A stretch of 64,000 nt of DNA from Laguncularia racemosa (GCA_037954665.1 JBBMOL010000065.1:1302001-1366000); one strand, 5' to 3'; numbered from the stretch's first letter, positions 1 through 12,485 are shown. Translations and numbers: made by a program. Notes: generated by a model not told the origin, from the sequence alone.

Positions 1-99
1 TGGTAGGTTTTGATACCTAGCAGGAGGACCTTTTTTGTTGCAAGATTAAATCATAGACTTGTCAATTTGCCAACTAAGGAATTATGGGAGAAAGAATGC

Positions 100-705
100 C
101 ATGCAATACTATTAATGATAGGATAGCAATAACTCAAAGTTGTAGAATGGATGAAGTCTCAATAGTTTTTGAATTCTCTTATGCAATTCTAGAAAAGTTC
201 CCTAGGTGGCCACCTATCAGAGTAAGTTGACTTCAATAAAGAGGCAATGATAGGCATAGTCTCTATATTCAAGGTATCATACAAGAAGACACTTATAGAT
301 TCAAAAGAGTTGAAAGAATGGCTATAAGAACTCCTAAACAAAGGATTTATTAGATCCAATGCTTCTCCTTAGGGAGTATTTGTGCCATTTGTTAAGGAAA
401 AAAAAGATTAAGTATATGATTGTATATAGATTATAGTGAATTAAATAAGGTAATTACAAAGAATAAGTATCCTTAGCTACAAATGAAGGATCTATTTTGA
501 TTAATTATAATAAGCTCAAGTATTTTCTAAGATAGACTTTGTAGTCAGGGTACCAGCAACCGAAGATAAAAGCGAAGAATGTTCCTAAGTATACCTTTAA
601 AACACTTTATAAGCATTAAAAGTTTCTAATTATAGCAACCCTCATGAGTCTCATGAACAAGACATTCAAGATATACCTAAATAAATTTGTAGTAATATTG
701 ATGAA
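100..705 (+). pseudogene. Reverse transcriptase fragment of E0, first part
   Basis: Frame-shifting translation shows the start of a Ty3 RT: a 'KELKEWL..LLNKGFIRSN' helix, the 'SP.GVFVPFVKKK' strand, a 'DYSELNKVITKNKYP' region, and then 'QVFSKIDF', the first catalytic block. The strand leading to the catalytic 'DD' motif ends at 'VVILMND', where the nested element begins. Stops and frameshifts are frequent. The RT resumes at 1917. Confidence 0.75.
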
Positions 706-1756
706 TGATAGGAATCAAAATCCGACAAGACTATCATTAGAGCAAAAGCCAAAGGATTTCAAATATTGACGATGAGAGCCCATTTTGAGTAAATCGACCC
801 CAAAATTATTTGTTTGCTGACCTCTTTTCTATTACTCATGTATTGTATATTCCAATAGGCACATTTATCAGGCTTTACAGGGTAATGGACAAGCTCACTA
901 AGACTTAGCTTGTGAGTTATCCATGGACCGACCTGAACCGATGATGAGTTGGGCCAACAAATCCCATTGAAGAACTAGCATGTTGAAGACTATTTTCACT
1001 TGTAATTTATTTATTTGAATCATTTATGTTGTAAGTTTTTTGGGGCACTTTTATTTGGTTGTAATAGGTGTTTTTAGGACCGACCACCCTAAAGTGGCAT
1101 AGTTGTAATTTTGTGAACTTTTTAACCCTAAAGGGAGCAAGTATAAATACTTGCTTAAGTAGGGTTTTGAGGGAACTTGTAAAATTTTTAGCAAAACACA
1201 TTTTCATGTGAGGGTTAGGGTTCATCCTAAATCCATTAGCTCTTATCAATTTCAATCCAAAAATTGGAATTGTGGTAAGTTGCAATAAATGAAATTGTAA
1301 GTAATATCAATTCCCCTTTGTTGTGTTTTTCCTTTTCATCACTAGTGAGTTATATCTAGGGTTGATTAGGTTGGTTCTTGATTTGATTTTGGTGTCACTT
1401 GTGATCCAAAATCCTTTCTTGTATTGTTTTCCAATTGATTGGTTTTATCTCTTGATATTGCCTTTCAATTTACTTCATATTGTTTGTGTGGAATTCCTTA
1501 GAGTTAAGGAGGATTTTTACGGTTTATTTGTTGATGTTTTGATTGGGATTTTATTGGAAATTGTGTTAAATTCATGATTCATTTGACCAATATCATCCTT
1601 GTGGGTTTTAATCAACATTGTTCTTATTAATCGGATTACCTTGGAAGTTTAAGGTTCACACCATTTTAATCCAATTTGAACCGATTAGATCTTGTCACTT
1701 AAGAGTTGTTTAATTGGTTCATTTGCATGTGCTTAATCTTGGTTTTAGGCACATCA
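706..1756 (+). repeat. 5' LTR of the element nested in E0
   Basis: Begins TGAT and ends ATCA. A TATA-like GTATAAATAC lies at 1141-1150. The primer-binding site follows directly. Short open frames here are non-coding LTR sequence. Confidence 0.82.
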
Positions 1757-1761
1757 TCTTT

Positions 1762-1773
1762 TGGTATCAAAGC
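1762..1773 (+). other. Primer-binding site, initiator-Met tRNA type
   Basis: TGGTATCAAAGC lies five bases after the LTR end. It matches the common plant PBS TGGTATCAGAGC at 11 of 12 positions, the complement of the initiator tRNA-Met 3' end (family knowledge). This sets the element orientation to +. Confidence 0.8.
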
Positions 1774-1916
1774 AATCACATTTGGATATCTATATTGATC
1801 ACGTCCTAGTTGAAGAATTTGTTACAAGTATTAAGGATTTGCGCCATTTGAATAACTAGTTTGATTGTCTTTCAAATTGGTTTTGCATGTGCTTAATCTT
1901 GGTTTTAAGCACATCA

Positions 1917-2290
1917 ATGAATGACATTCTAGCGTACTTCCAAAATTAGGAGGAACATGAGAAACACCTAATAATTGTGCTGCAAATACTTCAAGTATAA
2001 TGAAGTTAAAAAAGTATAAGTTTTGATTAGAGTAAGTAGCATTCTTAGGGCATATAGTTACAAAAGAAGGTGCAGTTGTTAAGCCAGAAAAAGATTTAGG
2101 CAATACAATAGTTGTAAAGAACAAAGGCAATATATGAAATAAGAAGTTTCTTAAGTTTAGCTAGATATTTTGAGGAATTTATAGAGAGATTTTGTAAAAT
2201 GGCAACTCTATTGACTTGTTAGATACAAAATAAATAAATAAATAAAGGGATTAAGTTTGACTAGACTAAACAATATGAACAAAGTCTTTA
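1917..2290 (+). pseudogene. Reverse transcriptase fragment of E0, second part
   Basis: The RT continues straight after the nested insertion. 'ILAYFQN.EEHEKHLIIVLQ' is the region just after the catalytic aspartates, then 'VAFLGHIV' and the start of the RNase H linker. Stops and frameshifts remove any coding potential. Confidence 0.75.
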
Positions 2291-2299
2291 GAAGCTCAA

Positions 2300-2790
2300 G
2301 CAAAAGTTAGTAATTGCCAGTTATGGCATTATCTAAAAGTGATGAAGACTATATAATCTATAGCTATTGTTCAATTAATGGTTTTAGGTTTCCACTTATG
2401 CAAATTGATAGGTTCATAGCATATACCTCTTAATAACTCAATCATATGAGAGTAATTACAAACATACAACTTAAAGCTAGCAATAGTAGTCTTTGTACTA
2501 AAGCTTAAGAGACATTACCTATATGGGGAAAATTGCAAAGCCTATATAAATTATAGAAGCTCGAAATTCATCTTTACCTAGAAAGAGTTTAAATGTGAAA
2601 TAAAGAAGAAGGTTAGAGTTGGTCAAAGATTTATAAAAGCTTGGAATTCATCTTTACATAAAAAGAGTTGAGTGTGAGACAAAGAAGAGGGTTAAAGTTG
2701 ATAAAAGATTATGACTTGGAGATTTGTGCCATCCAAGCAAAGCTAATGAAGTAGGGGATGCCTTAAACCAAAAGGAACAAGGAAAAATAG
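2300..2790 (+). pseudogene. RNase H fragment of E0
   Basis: Broken frames give 'LMQIDRFIAYTS', the strand before the 'THDLELAAVVFALK'-type helix, then 'YLYG', a 'KEF' block and 'DYDLEI'. These are the end of a Ty3 RNase H and its junction with the integrase. Conservation is weak. Confidence 0.65.
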
Positions 2791-2869
2791 TCAAGTTAGT
2801 CACTTAGTAGAAACAAATAATAAAAGATATAAGGAGGCTAAATTTGGAAATAGTGTTATAAGAAGTAAG

Positions 2870-3780
2870 GGCTAAACTAACAAGTTTGTAGAAATAGCCC
2901 ACTTTGAGGGAGAGCATTACAACAGCTCATGTAGGAGAACCTAAACTCTATAAAGTCTATAGATTAATAGCAAAAGGTGAAGCAAGAGGATTTAATGAAG
3001 ATGGGAGTGGAATATTAAGATTTAGTATACAACTTTACATGCTAGGAGGCTCCAATCTAAGAAAAGAGATTATGAGGGAAGCCTATCCATTTGGGTATGT
3101 ACCCTAGAGGCACTAAAATGTATAGGGATCTCAAGATGCATTGTTGGTTGAACAATATGACAAGAGAGGTCTCCGACTATGTATCAAATTGTCTTATATG
3201 TTAGAAGTAATAATACAACACTAAAGACCAGTAAATGAGCTACATCCCTTGTTTATAATAGAAGGGAAGTAGAAGAATATCACAACTTTATCATGACACT
3301 ACTTAGTTGATTTTAGGGCATGAGTTTGTTTAGGTGATAGCTAACGGGTTAAACAAGTCAGTTTACTTCATTACTGTAAAGACGGGATACTCTTTAAAGT
3401 AAGCCTAGCTGTACATTAGAGAAATCATATGATCTCACAGAATTTCAGTTATGATAGTGTTGAATAGAGACATGAGGTTTGTGAGAAGATTATAGAGTAA
3501 CCTTTGCCAAGCTTTAGGTATTAAATTAAATTTCAACGTGACTTTCCATCTAAGAATAGTCAAACATTCTAATGGGACTATATAGATTTAGAAAGGTATG
3601 TTGAGAGCTTGTGCCTCGAATTTCAAAAATAATTAGGATAATCACTTGCTACTATTACAACATGCTTATAATGATAGTTATTAGGCAATTGTACAAATAC
3701 CACCTTATGTGGCACTTTACGAAAGGAATGTAAATTTTGGTGCAATGGGATGAGGTTGGGAAAAGGAACATTCTAGGACC
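2870..3780 (+). pseudogene. Integrase fragment of E0
   Basis: Order of recognisable blocks: the H2C2-like segment 'TKMYRDLKMHCWLNNMTRE' (about 3107-3165), the first catalytic strand (about 3300-3345), 'DRDMRFVSR' (about 3465-3490), 'NFNVTFHLRIVKHSNGTI' (about 3530-3585), then 'AYNDSY' and 'YVALYERN'. Frameshifted, with stops. The 67-aa open frame at 2904-3107 is part of this relic. Confidence 0.78.
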
Positions 3781-4308
3781 AAAATTGGATAACCATGAAG
3801 TAGTATGCTGAAAAGAGGAGACAACCTTTGAAATTTCAGGTAGGTAACCATGTTCTTTGGAAAACTTCGGCCACCAAGGGCATAGTGCAATTTGGAAGTA
3901 ACGGAAGGTTGAGTTTTGAGTATGTTAGACCAATCAAGATACTTGAAAAGATTGGTAATGTAACCTATAAATTGGCACTTTCACCAAGTCTGACAAGACT
4001 ATAAAACATTTTCATTGTATCCTTTACTAGGGAAATACAAACCAGACTTGGATTAGGTAATGGGATTAAAATAGTCAAATATTCCACCAAATCTAACTTA
4101 TGTTGAATACCTAGTAAAGATAGTAGACACAAAAGAATAAACCCTATGGCACCAGCCAGTTAAATACATAAAGTTCTAATAAAGTAACGATAAAGAGGGA
4201 GAAAGGTCACTTCAAAATTAGAGGAAGAAATGAGAAGCAAGCATACTAAATTGTTTTAAACATAAGATGAAATTTCAAGGCTGAAATATTTTGGAAGAGG
4301 GGGGAAGG
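3780..4308 (+). pseudogene. Integrase C-terminal tail of E0, possible eroded chromodomain
   Basis: Shows the 'LKFQVGNHVLWK' GPY/F-type block, 'GRLSFEYVRPIKILEKIG' and 'VTYKLALSP', then a poorly conserved tail where a chromodomain would sit. The purine run GGAAGAGGGGGGAAGG (about 4293-4308) looks like the polypurine tract before the 3' LTR. Confidence 0.65.
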
Positions 4309-4740
4309 ATGAAATGTCTAAGTAAAATAATTAAAAAACAAGCATAAAAGGGTAATTATTCCCTTAAGGTTAATCTATAAGTCATATATATTAAACCCTC
4401 TCTTTCATTCTTTTTAGACTCTCATTTACAATAAAAAAAAAAACTAATCCTTCCTCTACTTCCTATCACTACTGCTACACATTATTCACAAATATCTATT
4501 GGCTCAAAGGAGCAAAATAAGTATGGAGAGATCCTTCTGTGTCCATAGGTACTAAACTACTCGATTAATAGAAGGCTTTCATCCTAGGATGTTGTAAACT
4601 CATCTATTTGACACCGCCAGTATTTCCTTTATGCTATGATTGCATGGGTATTGAACTACTCAATTAATAGAAGGCTTTCATCTTCGGATGATGTAAACTC
4701 ATCTATTTGTCACTTCTTTCCTTCAGCCATGCTACTATAC
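4309..4740 (+). repeat. Probable 3' LTR of E0, partial
   Basis: Follows a polypurine tract and starts TGAAATGTCTAAG. From about 4548 to 4740 it holds two tandem copies of a ~99-bp unit, both containing 'aatagaaggctttcatc' and 'gtaaactcatctattt'. The true 3' boundary is not visible. Confidence 0.55.
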
Positions 4741-6329
4741 ATAGAAGGAACATCTAAACCATGAATATCCTTAGGACTCTCCTTTCTTGGTTTGCTTTGC
4801 GCACTTTAATTGCTTAGTTGTATAAATGATTTCTTCAATAATATGATTGATGGCATTGTTTCTTGTTATGGAGAAATTTTCATTATCAGTTAATTCTATT
4901 TAGGACAAAATGAAATAATGTATATCTTGTTTTGAAAAGAATTAGAGAATAAGCAGTCCTTTCTTTTATTCCAACAGCAATAGCTGTTTTTATATTCACC
5001 AATTCTCCTAGCTTTAGAGGAACTTTGACAACAATCAGTATTACTTTCTTTGATGATGCTAAGCTTGGCAAATGTCTAGTGTTAACCCTCCTGTGTTGCA
5101 ATCAGCAACTAATAGAACAGCCTACACATTGAAACATCATGAATATTCCCCGAGTGATGATTGATAAAAGAGAATTTGTTCAAAGATTAGCATATAGGCA
5201 TTTGCAACAACATGCTTTTATTGCACTAAATGCAAGAAAGATAATTAAAGTACCTGCTCTTTATGGGACACTTAATGAGTCATTTAAACCGGATATGTAG
5301 GCTAAAGGAAATCTATACATGGCATGAAATTTATACAAGAACTTGTACTAAGCCCAAAATCATATCTAACCATCTCATATTAGGAAAGAGGGAAAAAAAA
5401 AAGAAAAAAGAAAAAAAGAAAAGCTCATGAATGATTCCAAACATATTAAGATAAATTGTCAAACGTCGCCGCCACTTGCCCCTCGTTCCTCGTTCATCGA
5501 TTTTCTCAGCTGTGTATCGATTGTAATGTGTAGAGGAGATTCTCTCAACAATCACAGAGCTAAATCCTTTCTCCTTAAAAAGATAAGTTGTTATGAATTA
5601 TTAAAAGGAAATCGATGAGTTCTAATCATTAGTTTATTTCAGTATTGAAGTGGGATTATAAGGAATCTTAAAGAATATGAAAGAAACAATAAATTAAAAT
5701 GTTCTTCATTGAATTCCGATTCCTTATTTAGAACTTAACCATAATTTCATTTCAATTGAGGGAATTGTTTGTGAATTGGTTAATTTAGGAGTTTTATGCA
5801 AGATTCATTGTAATATAAGTTCTTGTGAATAAGGATAGTAATTCAAATTCCTTATTTCATAAAATTCCAACTGATTAAGTTTTCTGATAAATAAGAGACC
5901 ATCTAAACCCTAGGATTGACCTTTGGTAATGTAAGTATGGATAGGTAAAATTAGGTTTGTACGAGGAATCGTGAACAAGTAATGATATGTTGGAATAAGT
6001 GATGTTAATTAGTATTCATAAATTAAAGGAATCGGCAAATTGGATATTAGAACCTATAGGATTGTAATCTAATGATAAAATCAACAAAAATCCTAAGAAA
6101 TGCTAGAAAACAAAGTGTTTTTGACTGAAAAATAGTGTTAGTTAAATACAATGTTGACCCCATAATACCCCAAGGTTGAGCATCTCAAAAATAGAAAGGG
6201 AACTAAAGGCCACCTGACAAGGAAGTCGATCGTCCCACTAGCCTGGTAAGGGTTGACCCTTAAATGACCCCTTACAGACCAATAGGCTTATAATTATTCA
6301 TGTAAATAGAGAAAAAAGTTTAAATTTTT
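4741..6329. other. Non-coding stretch, nothing recognised
   Basis: AT-rich DNA with many stops. Short open frames near 4886-5101 and 5331-5618 show no conserved motif. The 5331-5618 pair lies on opposite strands over a low-complexity purine run. Possibly more eroded LTR sequence. Confidence 0.4.
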
Positions 6330-7200
6330 AAGGTTTATGATCCGTTAGTATATTTGATCATTAGTCAAATGAATGTATTAAATTGAGTGATAATAATAAT
6401 AATAACATTTAGAACTATATAGGTTTCAAATGGATCTTAAGTATAAAATTACTATTATATGATGCATACGGATGATAAGATATTGAAATCTTTACTAATA
6501 AATATCTTACTTAAATAATATGTAAATTGTTTGTGTGTAGTCATTTGGATTTGCCGTTGACAACCATTAACAAATGGATGGTGGTCTCAGACTCTTTAAA
6601 TAATGTGATTAGATTAGCTATGAATATCATTACAGTCTATGATGACCAAATGGGACATCGATATTAAGGAACAATAGTTAATACAAGTCAATGGATAAGA
6701 ATGAAGTAACAATGGAGTTGAGCGATAAATTGTTTTTTGATTGCACAATATGGATGGTGATTCAACATGGGACTATTAGAGGTTACAATAAGAAACAGAG
6801 TCATCCCTTGCATATTAAGTTTCACATACAATGGGTATATAGGTCTAGTCATATTATGTGTTGCAAGTGATGAGCTACAATTCTTTTTATGCTTGGAAAG
6901 TAGAACCTAAATTGTTTCTAACCTTAGTTAGCAAGGTTATGTTCCTTGCATCACCTAAATATAAATATTAATGAAATTCTTTGTTGCATTTAGTAATTAA
7001 TAGGCTTATGTGCAATGCGACATATAGTTATGTATATGTGCAATAATTATGTATTGTGTTTCATAGCTCACCTGGTTTTTACTTATTTGATCTTTATGAT
7101 AAGTTGAGATCACTAGTGGATACAATTATGATTATGATTATGAGTAATAGTGGTTAGACTACCGAAAGTTATTCGAAATATCTTTTTAATATTTTACTTG
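6330..7200. repeat. Dispersed repeat, copy A
   Basis: About 870 bp, near-identical over long stretches to 45,727-46,811 in the same orientation. The shared part begins 'ttagtatatttgatca' and ends 'gaaatatctttttaatatt'. No coding capacity. It could be an LTR or other terminal repeat, but neither TG...CA ends nor a target duplication is clear, so I leave it unclassified. Confidence 0.8.
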
Positions 7201-7254
7201 CATCATTTTAGTAGATAGAGGGAAAGTAGAAACTTTTTGTTAGCTTTACAAATT

Positions 7255-8400
7255 ACATAAAGGTTAATGTTGCAATTACTACTCACATTTTCATCATTTT
7301 TACAATCGACTACTTGAACTCTAAAATAATTGATTTAATACCTAATTAAAGTTTTTGAGTTCACTTATGCTATCTGACTTAACTCTGTTAATGTCTGTTA
7401 GCTTATGTGGCCTGCTTATTCATCTCAGACTTAATATGTGTATTAATGCATTAATATAACATAAAAATATTACAAGTAAGCATCCAACTAGATGATGATC
7501 TAGATTAAGATGGGGAAAAAATGTTAGAAAAAATTAAAGAAAGAAAAATATATGTACAAATGTGAATACTAACAACAAATGTGGCCGCACAAATTAAGCC
7601 CGATTGAAAATTAGAAAACATTCATTCTCACTTCATCCACATTAACCAAACACCTAAACTATGAAGCCCCAAATCATCAAAACCCTAACCCGAATTCAAT
7701 ACCTAGTTAGAGAAATTCATTATATGTGAGATAGAACATAAGAGAGAGGATGTAACAATGATTAAATCACATGACTTTGGAGTTTGCATCTTGGCCTAAA
7801 TCACTGAAACACCCTAATTTGTTTTCCTTCTTGCCCTTTTCCAAGCAAACAAATCAAGGTTTTCAAATTACATGACTTTAGGGCTTGCTTCTCACCTCAA
7901 ATTGTCGAAACACCCTGATTTGTATCCTTTTTGCCTTTTTCCAAGCAAACAAATTACAATTTATGAATTACATGATTTTGAGGTTGTTTCAATTTTTTGC
8001 TAAGTTTTAGATAAGCAAATTCAATTAGGTTTTACATTTGAATAGTAGTATCATGAAGGATAGGGTACTAATAGGGTTTTTAGGTAGGACAAAATTCTTT
8101 TTGTTGTAAAGACTAGTACCATGTACATTTTTCTTAATTTTATTATTATTTCTATTGACATGGTAATTATTTTTTCCCTCTTAATCCACCTACATGCCTA
8201 TTTATACTTTATTTATGTTATATTGATGTATTAATACACATTTCAAGTCATGTATGGAAGCCAAGTAGCATAATTAAGATCGAAAACTTTGCTTAGGTAT
8301 TAAATTGATCTTTTTTTAAAGTTTAGTTTAAAGTTCAGATAATTAGTTATAAAAATGATGAAAATTCAAGTAATAAATGTGTTATTAACCCATTATGTGA
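7255..8400. mobile_element. MULE-like non-autonomous element with long terminal inverted repeats
   Basis: The left arm (about 7255-7470) and right arm (about 8210-8400) are inverted copies of about 190-215 bp. Both contain 'catcatttttA' near the outer end, a 'ttaggtattaaat' block, and 'ttatgttatatt' at the inner end. Long TIRs around a non-coding core fit the Mutator-like group (inference). A 9-bp target duplication is not clear. The core includes a tandem duplication at about 7765-7965. Confidence 0.6.
7765..7965. repeat. Tandem duplication inside the TIR element
   Basis: Two units of about 100 bp share 'catgacttt', 'aaacaccct', 'atttgt' and 'ttttccaagcaaacaaat'. A third partial start follows at about 7968. 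No coding content. Confidence 0.7.
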
Positions 8401-9084
8401 TTGTTAATAACTCTTGACGGTTTGTTGTAGAAATTATATGAATATTTGAATTTTAGCAATTGAGCTTTAGCTTACTCCTATCAATAATAGGAATGTATGG
8501 TAAAGCAATAAGACACTGTACTTGGGCATAACAAAATACTTGAGCTTTATTCTATGAGTGGGTAAGTTTCCATATCATAGGGTTAATGTCACCCTAGTTT
8601 GTTATTGAACTTTAAATATTTTATTTTGGTTTTTTTTGTTAATACTATATCTACTTGTATTCCCTTACATTAGTGAGCGAAATTCATATTATTAGGCAAA
8701 CAAAATATTGCCTAATGAGATATAGAAGCTTATAATTGAAAAAATTAGAATAACTTTATGGTGTGTATGCATTGTTTAGTTGCCATATTTTTATAGTATA
8801 ACATTGGATAAATTCTTTAATCCATTGCTTGGTTTGCATATTGGCTCAAATTACTAGACAAAAGGACTCTTATGATACTAACTAAAACTAAAAAATTTGT
8901 ATTATATATTTGATAATGTAAAAATTTATTTCATAATACAAAATAAATATATCTATGAAATTTTAAAAATTAACCCCGCACCAAGTTTATAAATCATCAA
9001 TAAACTCCATCTATCTTTATCACGCTCTCTTTCTCTATAGTACAAAATAAATATATTGGAAAAATCCGTATCCAATGCTATGCA

Positions 9085-9457
9085 CACCAAACATGGTATG
9101 AGAGAATTGTACTATTATGCTCTCCTTATACTATGTTGTTCAATCCTATCAATGAAATGCTACCTCAAAGTTTATAAAGGGTATTGGTAACTTATCCAAA
9201 ATCCTGGTACCTATGCATAAATATTGTAATAAAAATAATCTTTAGAGGGATTATTTCATAAAAAATCTTTGATCTTTGTACCAAAACTTAATTAAGTCAT
9301 TTATGGATATTAATAAAATTCAAACAAATCATTTATATTTTTATTAAGATAGTGTTTGGTTGATAATACTAAACAATACAAGGAGAATAGAACAATACTG
9401 TACAAGGAGAACAATATAGTATAATTGTCTTATACCATCGTTTGGTTTTTTGTAGTA
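9085..9457. repeat. Imperfect foldback, possible MITE
   Basis: About 65 bp at 9085-9150 is an imperfect inverted copy of 9392-9457. Both arms contain a reading of 'accaaac..tggtat' followed by 'ctccttatac' or 'ctccttgtac'. The right arm lies beside AGTGTTTGGTT, a terminus style seen in hAT and Harbinger MITEs. No target duplication was identified. Confidence 0.4.
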
Positions 9458-9459
9458 TA

Positions 9460-10750
9460 AGACACAAATTTTTATAATGATATCAAGTTATTTTTTGCAT
9501 CAACATGAAAACTCATTGAAAGAATTTTGATATAGATACAATAAAAAAACGATGATAATATAAAGTTCTATTTTGGATTTTAAGGTTGTGTTTATCTTGA
9601 CTAGTGAAATAAATTTTTATACAATCAAATATATTGTGTATATTTTTTTAGTTTTGTTGAATTTCTTGAGGCTTCTTTTATCCAGTAAATTCGTTCATTA
9701 TACGAATTAAATAAAGAACTAAAATTTTTTCAATTTAGTACCATAAAATGATGATAACCAAATACTACCCAAATAAATTTGAGTTTTTGTACCAGCTAAA
9801 TTTTCATCTAAGTTATGCAAGCTCCACATCGCATCTAAATTGTGATAATGAAACTTTAGAGTCCTACGTTGGAAAGCTAGAGAATTCAAGAAAATTGGCT
9901 TTTAATAAAGTTCCAAAGAACCTTAAGTAGAAAGAAACAAGATTTAGGCATGATAACTAATGCTAGGACCATTGTCTTGCTCATTCAATGTACAAAGTAC
10001 CAATATATGCCATGACCTGGCTAGATTATGTGTATAAAAATTAAAGTGCATGATATTTGGGTCGTCGGAATCCTGAATCAACTAGAAGGACCATGCTCAT
10101 TCCATTGTTTCTGTAACCTAAATCATTCCAGGAATGACAGGTGTAAATGGCCTAATTTTGTAGGACAGTTATGGTAATAGTGTCCTTAGATCCCTTGTAG
10201 GATACCCCAAAGTACCCAAGACAATCATTCGCTGGTACTTTTTCTTTTTCTTGTTTTTTTTTTTTTGGATATTTTTGTGGGCTCTTAATAATTATGTGAT
10301 CATTGGCCTAAAAAATAATGTAAAGGATAAATGAGTAATTAATATTATGATTTGTGTTCCGAAAAATCAAAGGAGCTTAAAATCATCCAACTTATATTCT
10401 CTTATCTCACCAAAATTTATAGCCGCATTATCCATTGCTATTGAACAGGGTTTGCTCTGTGCTTTGATACAATGGGCATAAGGATTGAGTTAGCAGTTAG
10501 GGATATTCAATATATTACATAATGTTTAATAGACTTTATTAGAGTGGAAAATGGCTGATTTTTTTTCTACAAAATTATTACTACATTGAGTTTACGGTAT
10601 AACTACTTATTTTTAGAATCAAAGAATAGCTAATTCTTACTTTTTTTAAATATATTTTTATATTTACTCATGATATCCTAACTCAATAGTCAAACCATGC
10701 ATAGGGATAAGGATATATTAATATTTTTATATTGAAATTAATTTACTACT
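9460..10750. other. AT-rich flank of the nested retrotransposons, no gene seen
   Basis: Unique-looking AT-rich DNA. The 60-aa open frame at 9748-9930 has no recognisable motif. This flank continued directly into 44,387 before E1 inserted. Confidence 0.45.
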
Positions 10751-10755
10751 AATAC
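10751..10755. repeat. Target site duplication of E1, left copy (AATAC)
   Basis: AATAC directly precedes the LTR terminus TGTCGAGTC. The identical AATAC lies at 44,382-44,386, directly after the other terminus. Confidence 0.92.
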
Positions 10756-11994
10756 TGTCGAGTCTAATTTTTTGTTTTTCCTTAATCAACTCATATTAAG
10801 TCAAATCCATTTAATACAAGTTACTCGATAATAAAATTAAGAAAAAACTATATTTTTAATTATCTTAAGAAAATTGGAGTCACCACTAACCTAAGTTGGA
10901 AAATAAGATAAGTTAAGATTAATGAGGTGGATTAACCTTAACTAGTTATTAGTCTGTGAATTTTTCTAACAAAAAAAAAATTTGAAAAAAATATTAACTA
11001 GAGAATCTAGACTCGGGGACTATCCTATTAAAACTTAAATAGTTACCACTTATTATCTTTTTCAAGAAATTGAATTAAAAGCTTCTTATCAATTTCTTTC
11101 ACTATCACATGTGCAAAACATAAAAAAAAAAAAATCAAAACAATATGGAAAACTTTTAATTATTTTTTATTACAAATGGATTTTTTATTCTTACAAATAA
11201 AAAATAATAAAGCTTCTGCATTTTTACTTTAATTAAAATTGAACTAAAAAATAAAATAAAATATTTTTATGTTTTTATATTATGAATCAAAATTTTAAAA
11301 GGATAAAATATTTTTTTATATGATAAACTAAAATCGAAAAAGAATAAAATGTTTATTTTATTATCTTATATGTAGTTGCCCAGTACGTGCCTATGTACCC
11401 GCAAATCAAGATCAAACCGACATAGTTCTATTTTTTTATAAAAATTTAATGGATTAATTAATTCTAATTATGAAAACAAGTTAGGTTTACATTTATTATC
11501 ATTTTAATTTTTTATAAAAAATTATAAATCTAAACTTTATTTCTCAATTTTGAAAAATAGAACTAAAACCCTTTAGTTTTGAAAACGTCAATTAAAATTT
11601 TATTTCATAAAAATCATTTTTCTAGGTTAGAAAACATTTTTTATATTTTTCAAAATAAAACCATATCCAAGATAATAAATCATTTTTAGTTTTTTATTTT
11701 ATTTTTATATCTTTATATTTGCATACTAAGTATTACTAATTATTAAAAAAATTTGGAACCTAATCGTCCTTAGGCAACGGTTACACCACAACACTTAAGG
11801 CCTACACAATGGTTTTCCCCTAATTATTTGATTTATTAATTTTCCTAAATCAAATTAATTAGGATAAAGTTACTAACCTAATTATATTCATATTATCATC
11901 ATTATTATTTGTTTAATTATTTATTTGGACTTATTTTTTATTTTCTATCAATTAGGTTTTAACAAAATTAAATAAACTGATTCACCTAAACTAA

Positions 11995-12029
<35 letters not shown>

Positions 12030-12485
12030 TTTTTATCAATTGTGTGTGGGTTGGATCTCGGTCGAACTTCGGTCACGAGCATGACAATTGAAGACCCTCG
12101 TCGGTAGCGCTCCGGTGGTTATTGAGGCACGGGGAAGCGTCGGCTTGGGCTTTACTGGAATGAGAAACTCGATTTTACTAGCAATTTGCACCTAAGTCGC
12201 TTGGAGTGTGGCAGTTCAAAAATGCTAATGGTAGTCGGAGATGGGTCTAGAAGATTTTTCTCTTTCGGTTGAATTCATGCAAACGATGCCCTTTTCTAAA
12301 ACTAGAAACCCTCAGGAACTTATCAATACCTAATTTGTGGTTCAATTTTATGTATAGAGCTCCTAATCCTAGAGAGAATGTAGAGGGTGGTTATGGAGTT
12401 TCTAGAGAGAGAAAGTGGATGCTTAAAGCAAATGGTGACAATTTGAACGTTTTCGATGGATCACCTAAAATCGCGATGCTTTAGT

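Larger units (their letters stand above)
706..1916 (+). mobile_element. LTR retrotransposon remnant inserted in E0, TSD ATGAA
   Basis: Starts TGATAGG and ends GCACATCA, and is bounded by ATGAA at 701-705 and 1917-1921. The host RT reads on directly when this block is removed. It consists of a 5' LTR (706-1756), a primer-binding site, about 90 bp of leader, and the last ~55 bp of the 3' LTR (about 1862-1916). That final stretch repeats the LTR end almost exactly, including the shared text 'gcatgtgcttaatcttggtt'. Nearly all of the internal region and most of the 3' LTR have been lost by deletion. No coding sequence remains, so copia and Ty3 cannot be told apart. Confidence 0.88.
1..4740 (+). 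mobile_element. Degenerate Ty3 chromovirus-like retrotransposon, 3' part (E0)
   Basis: Reading + strand with frameshifts gives, in order, the reverse transcriptase, RNase H, integrase and C-terminal tail of a Ty3-type polyprotein, then a purine-rich tract and an LTR-like end. No frame stays open, so this is a dead relic. Protease and gag would lie left of the window. The order of domains and the integrase text fit the Tekay/Del-like chromovirus group (inference from family knowledge). It is interrupted at 706-1916 by a younger LTR element. The right end is uncertain because the matching 5' LTR is outside the window. Confidence 0.8.

Noticed and set aside
12269..12484. A 71-aa + strand frame that recurs with similar protein sequence at 34,475-34,807
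   Set aside because: Both lie at equivalent positions of the two E1 LTRs, antisense to the element. The likeness is LTR homology, not a conserved gene.
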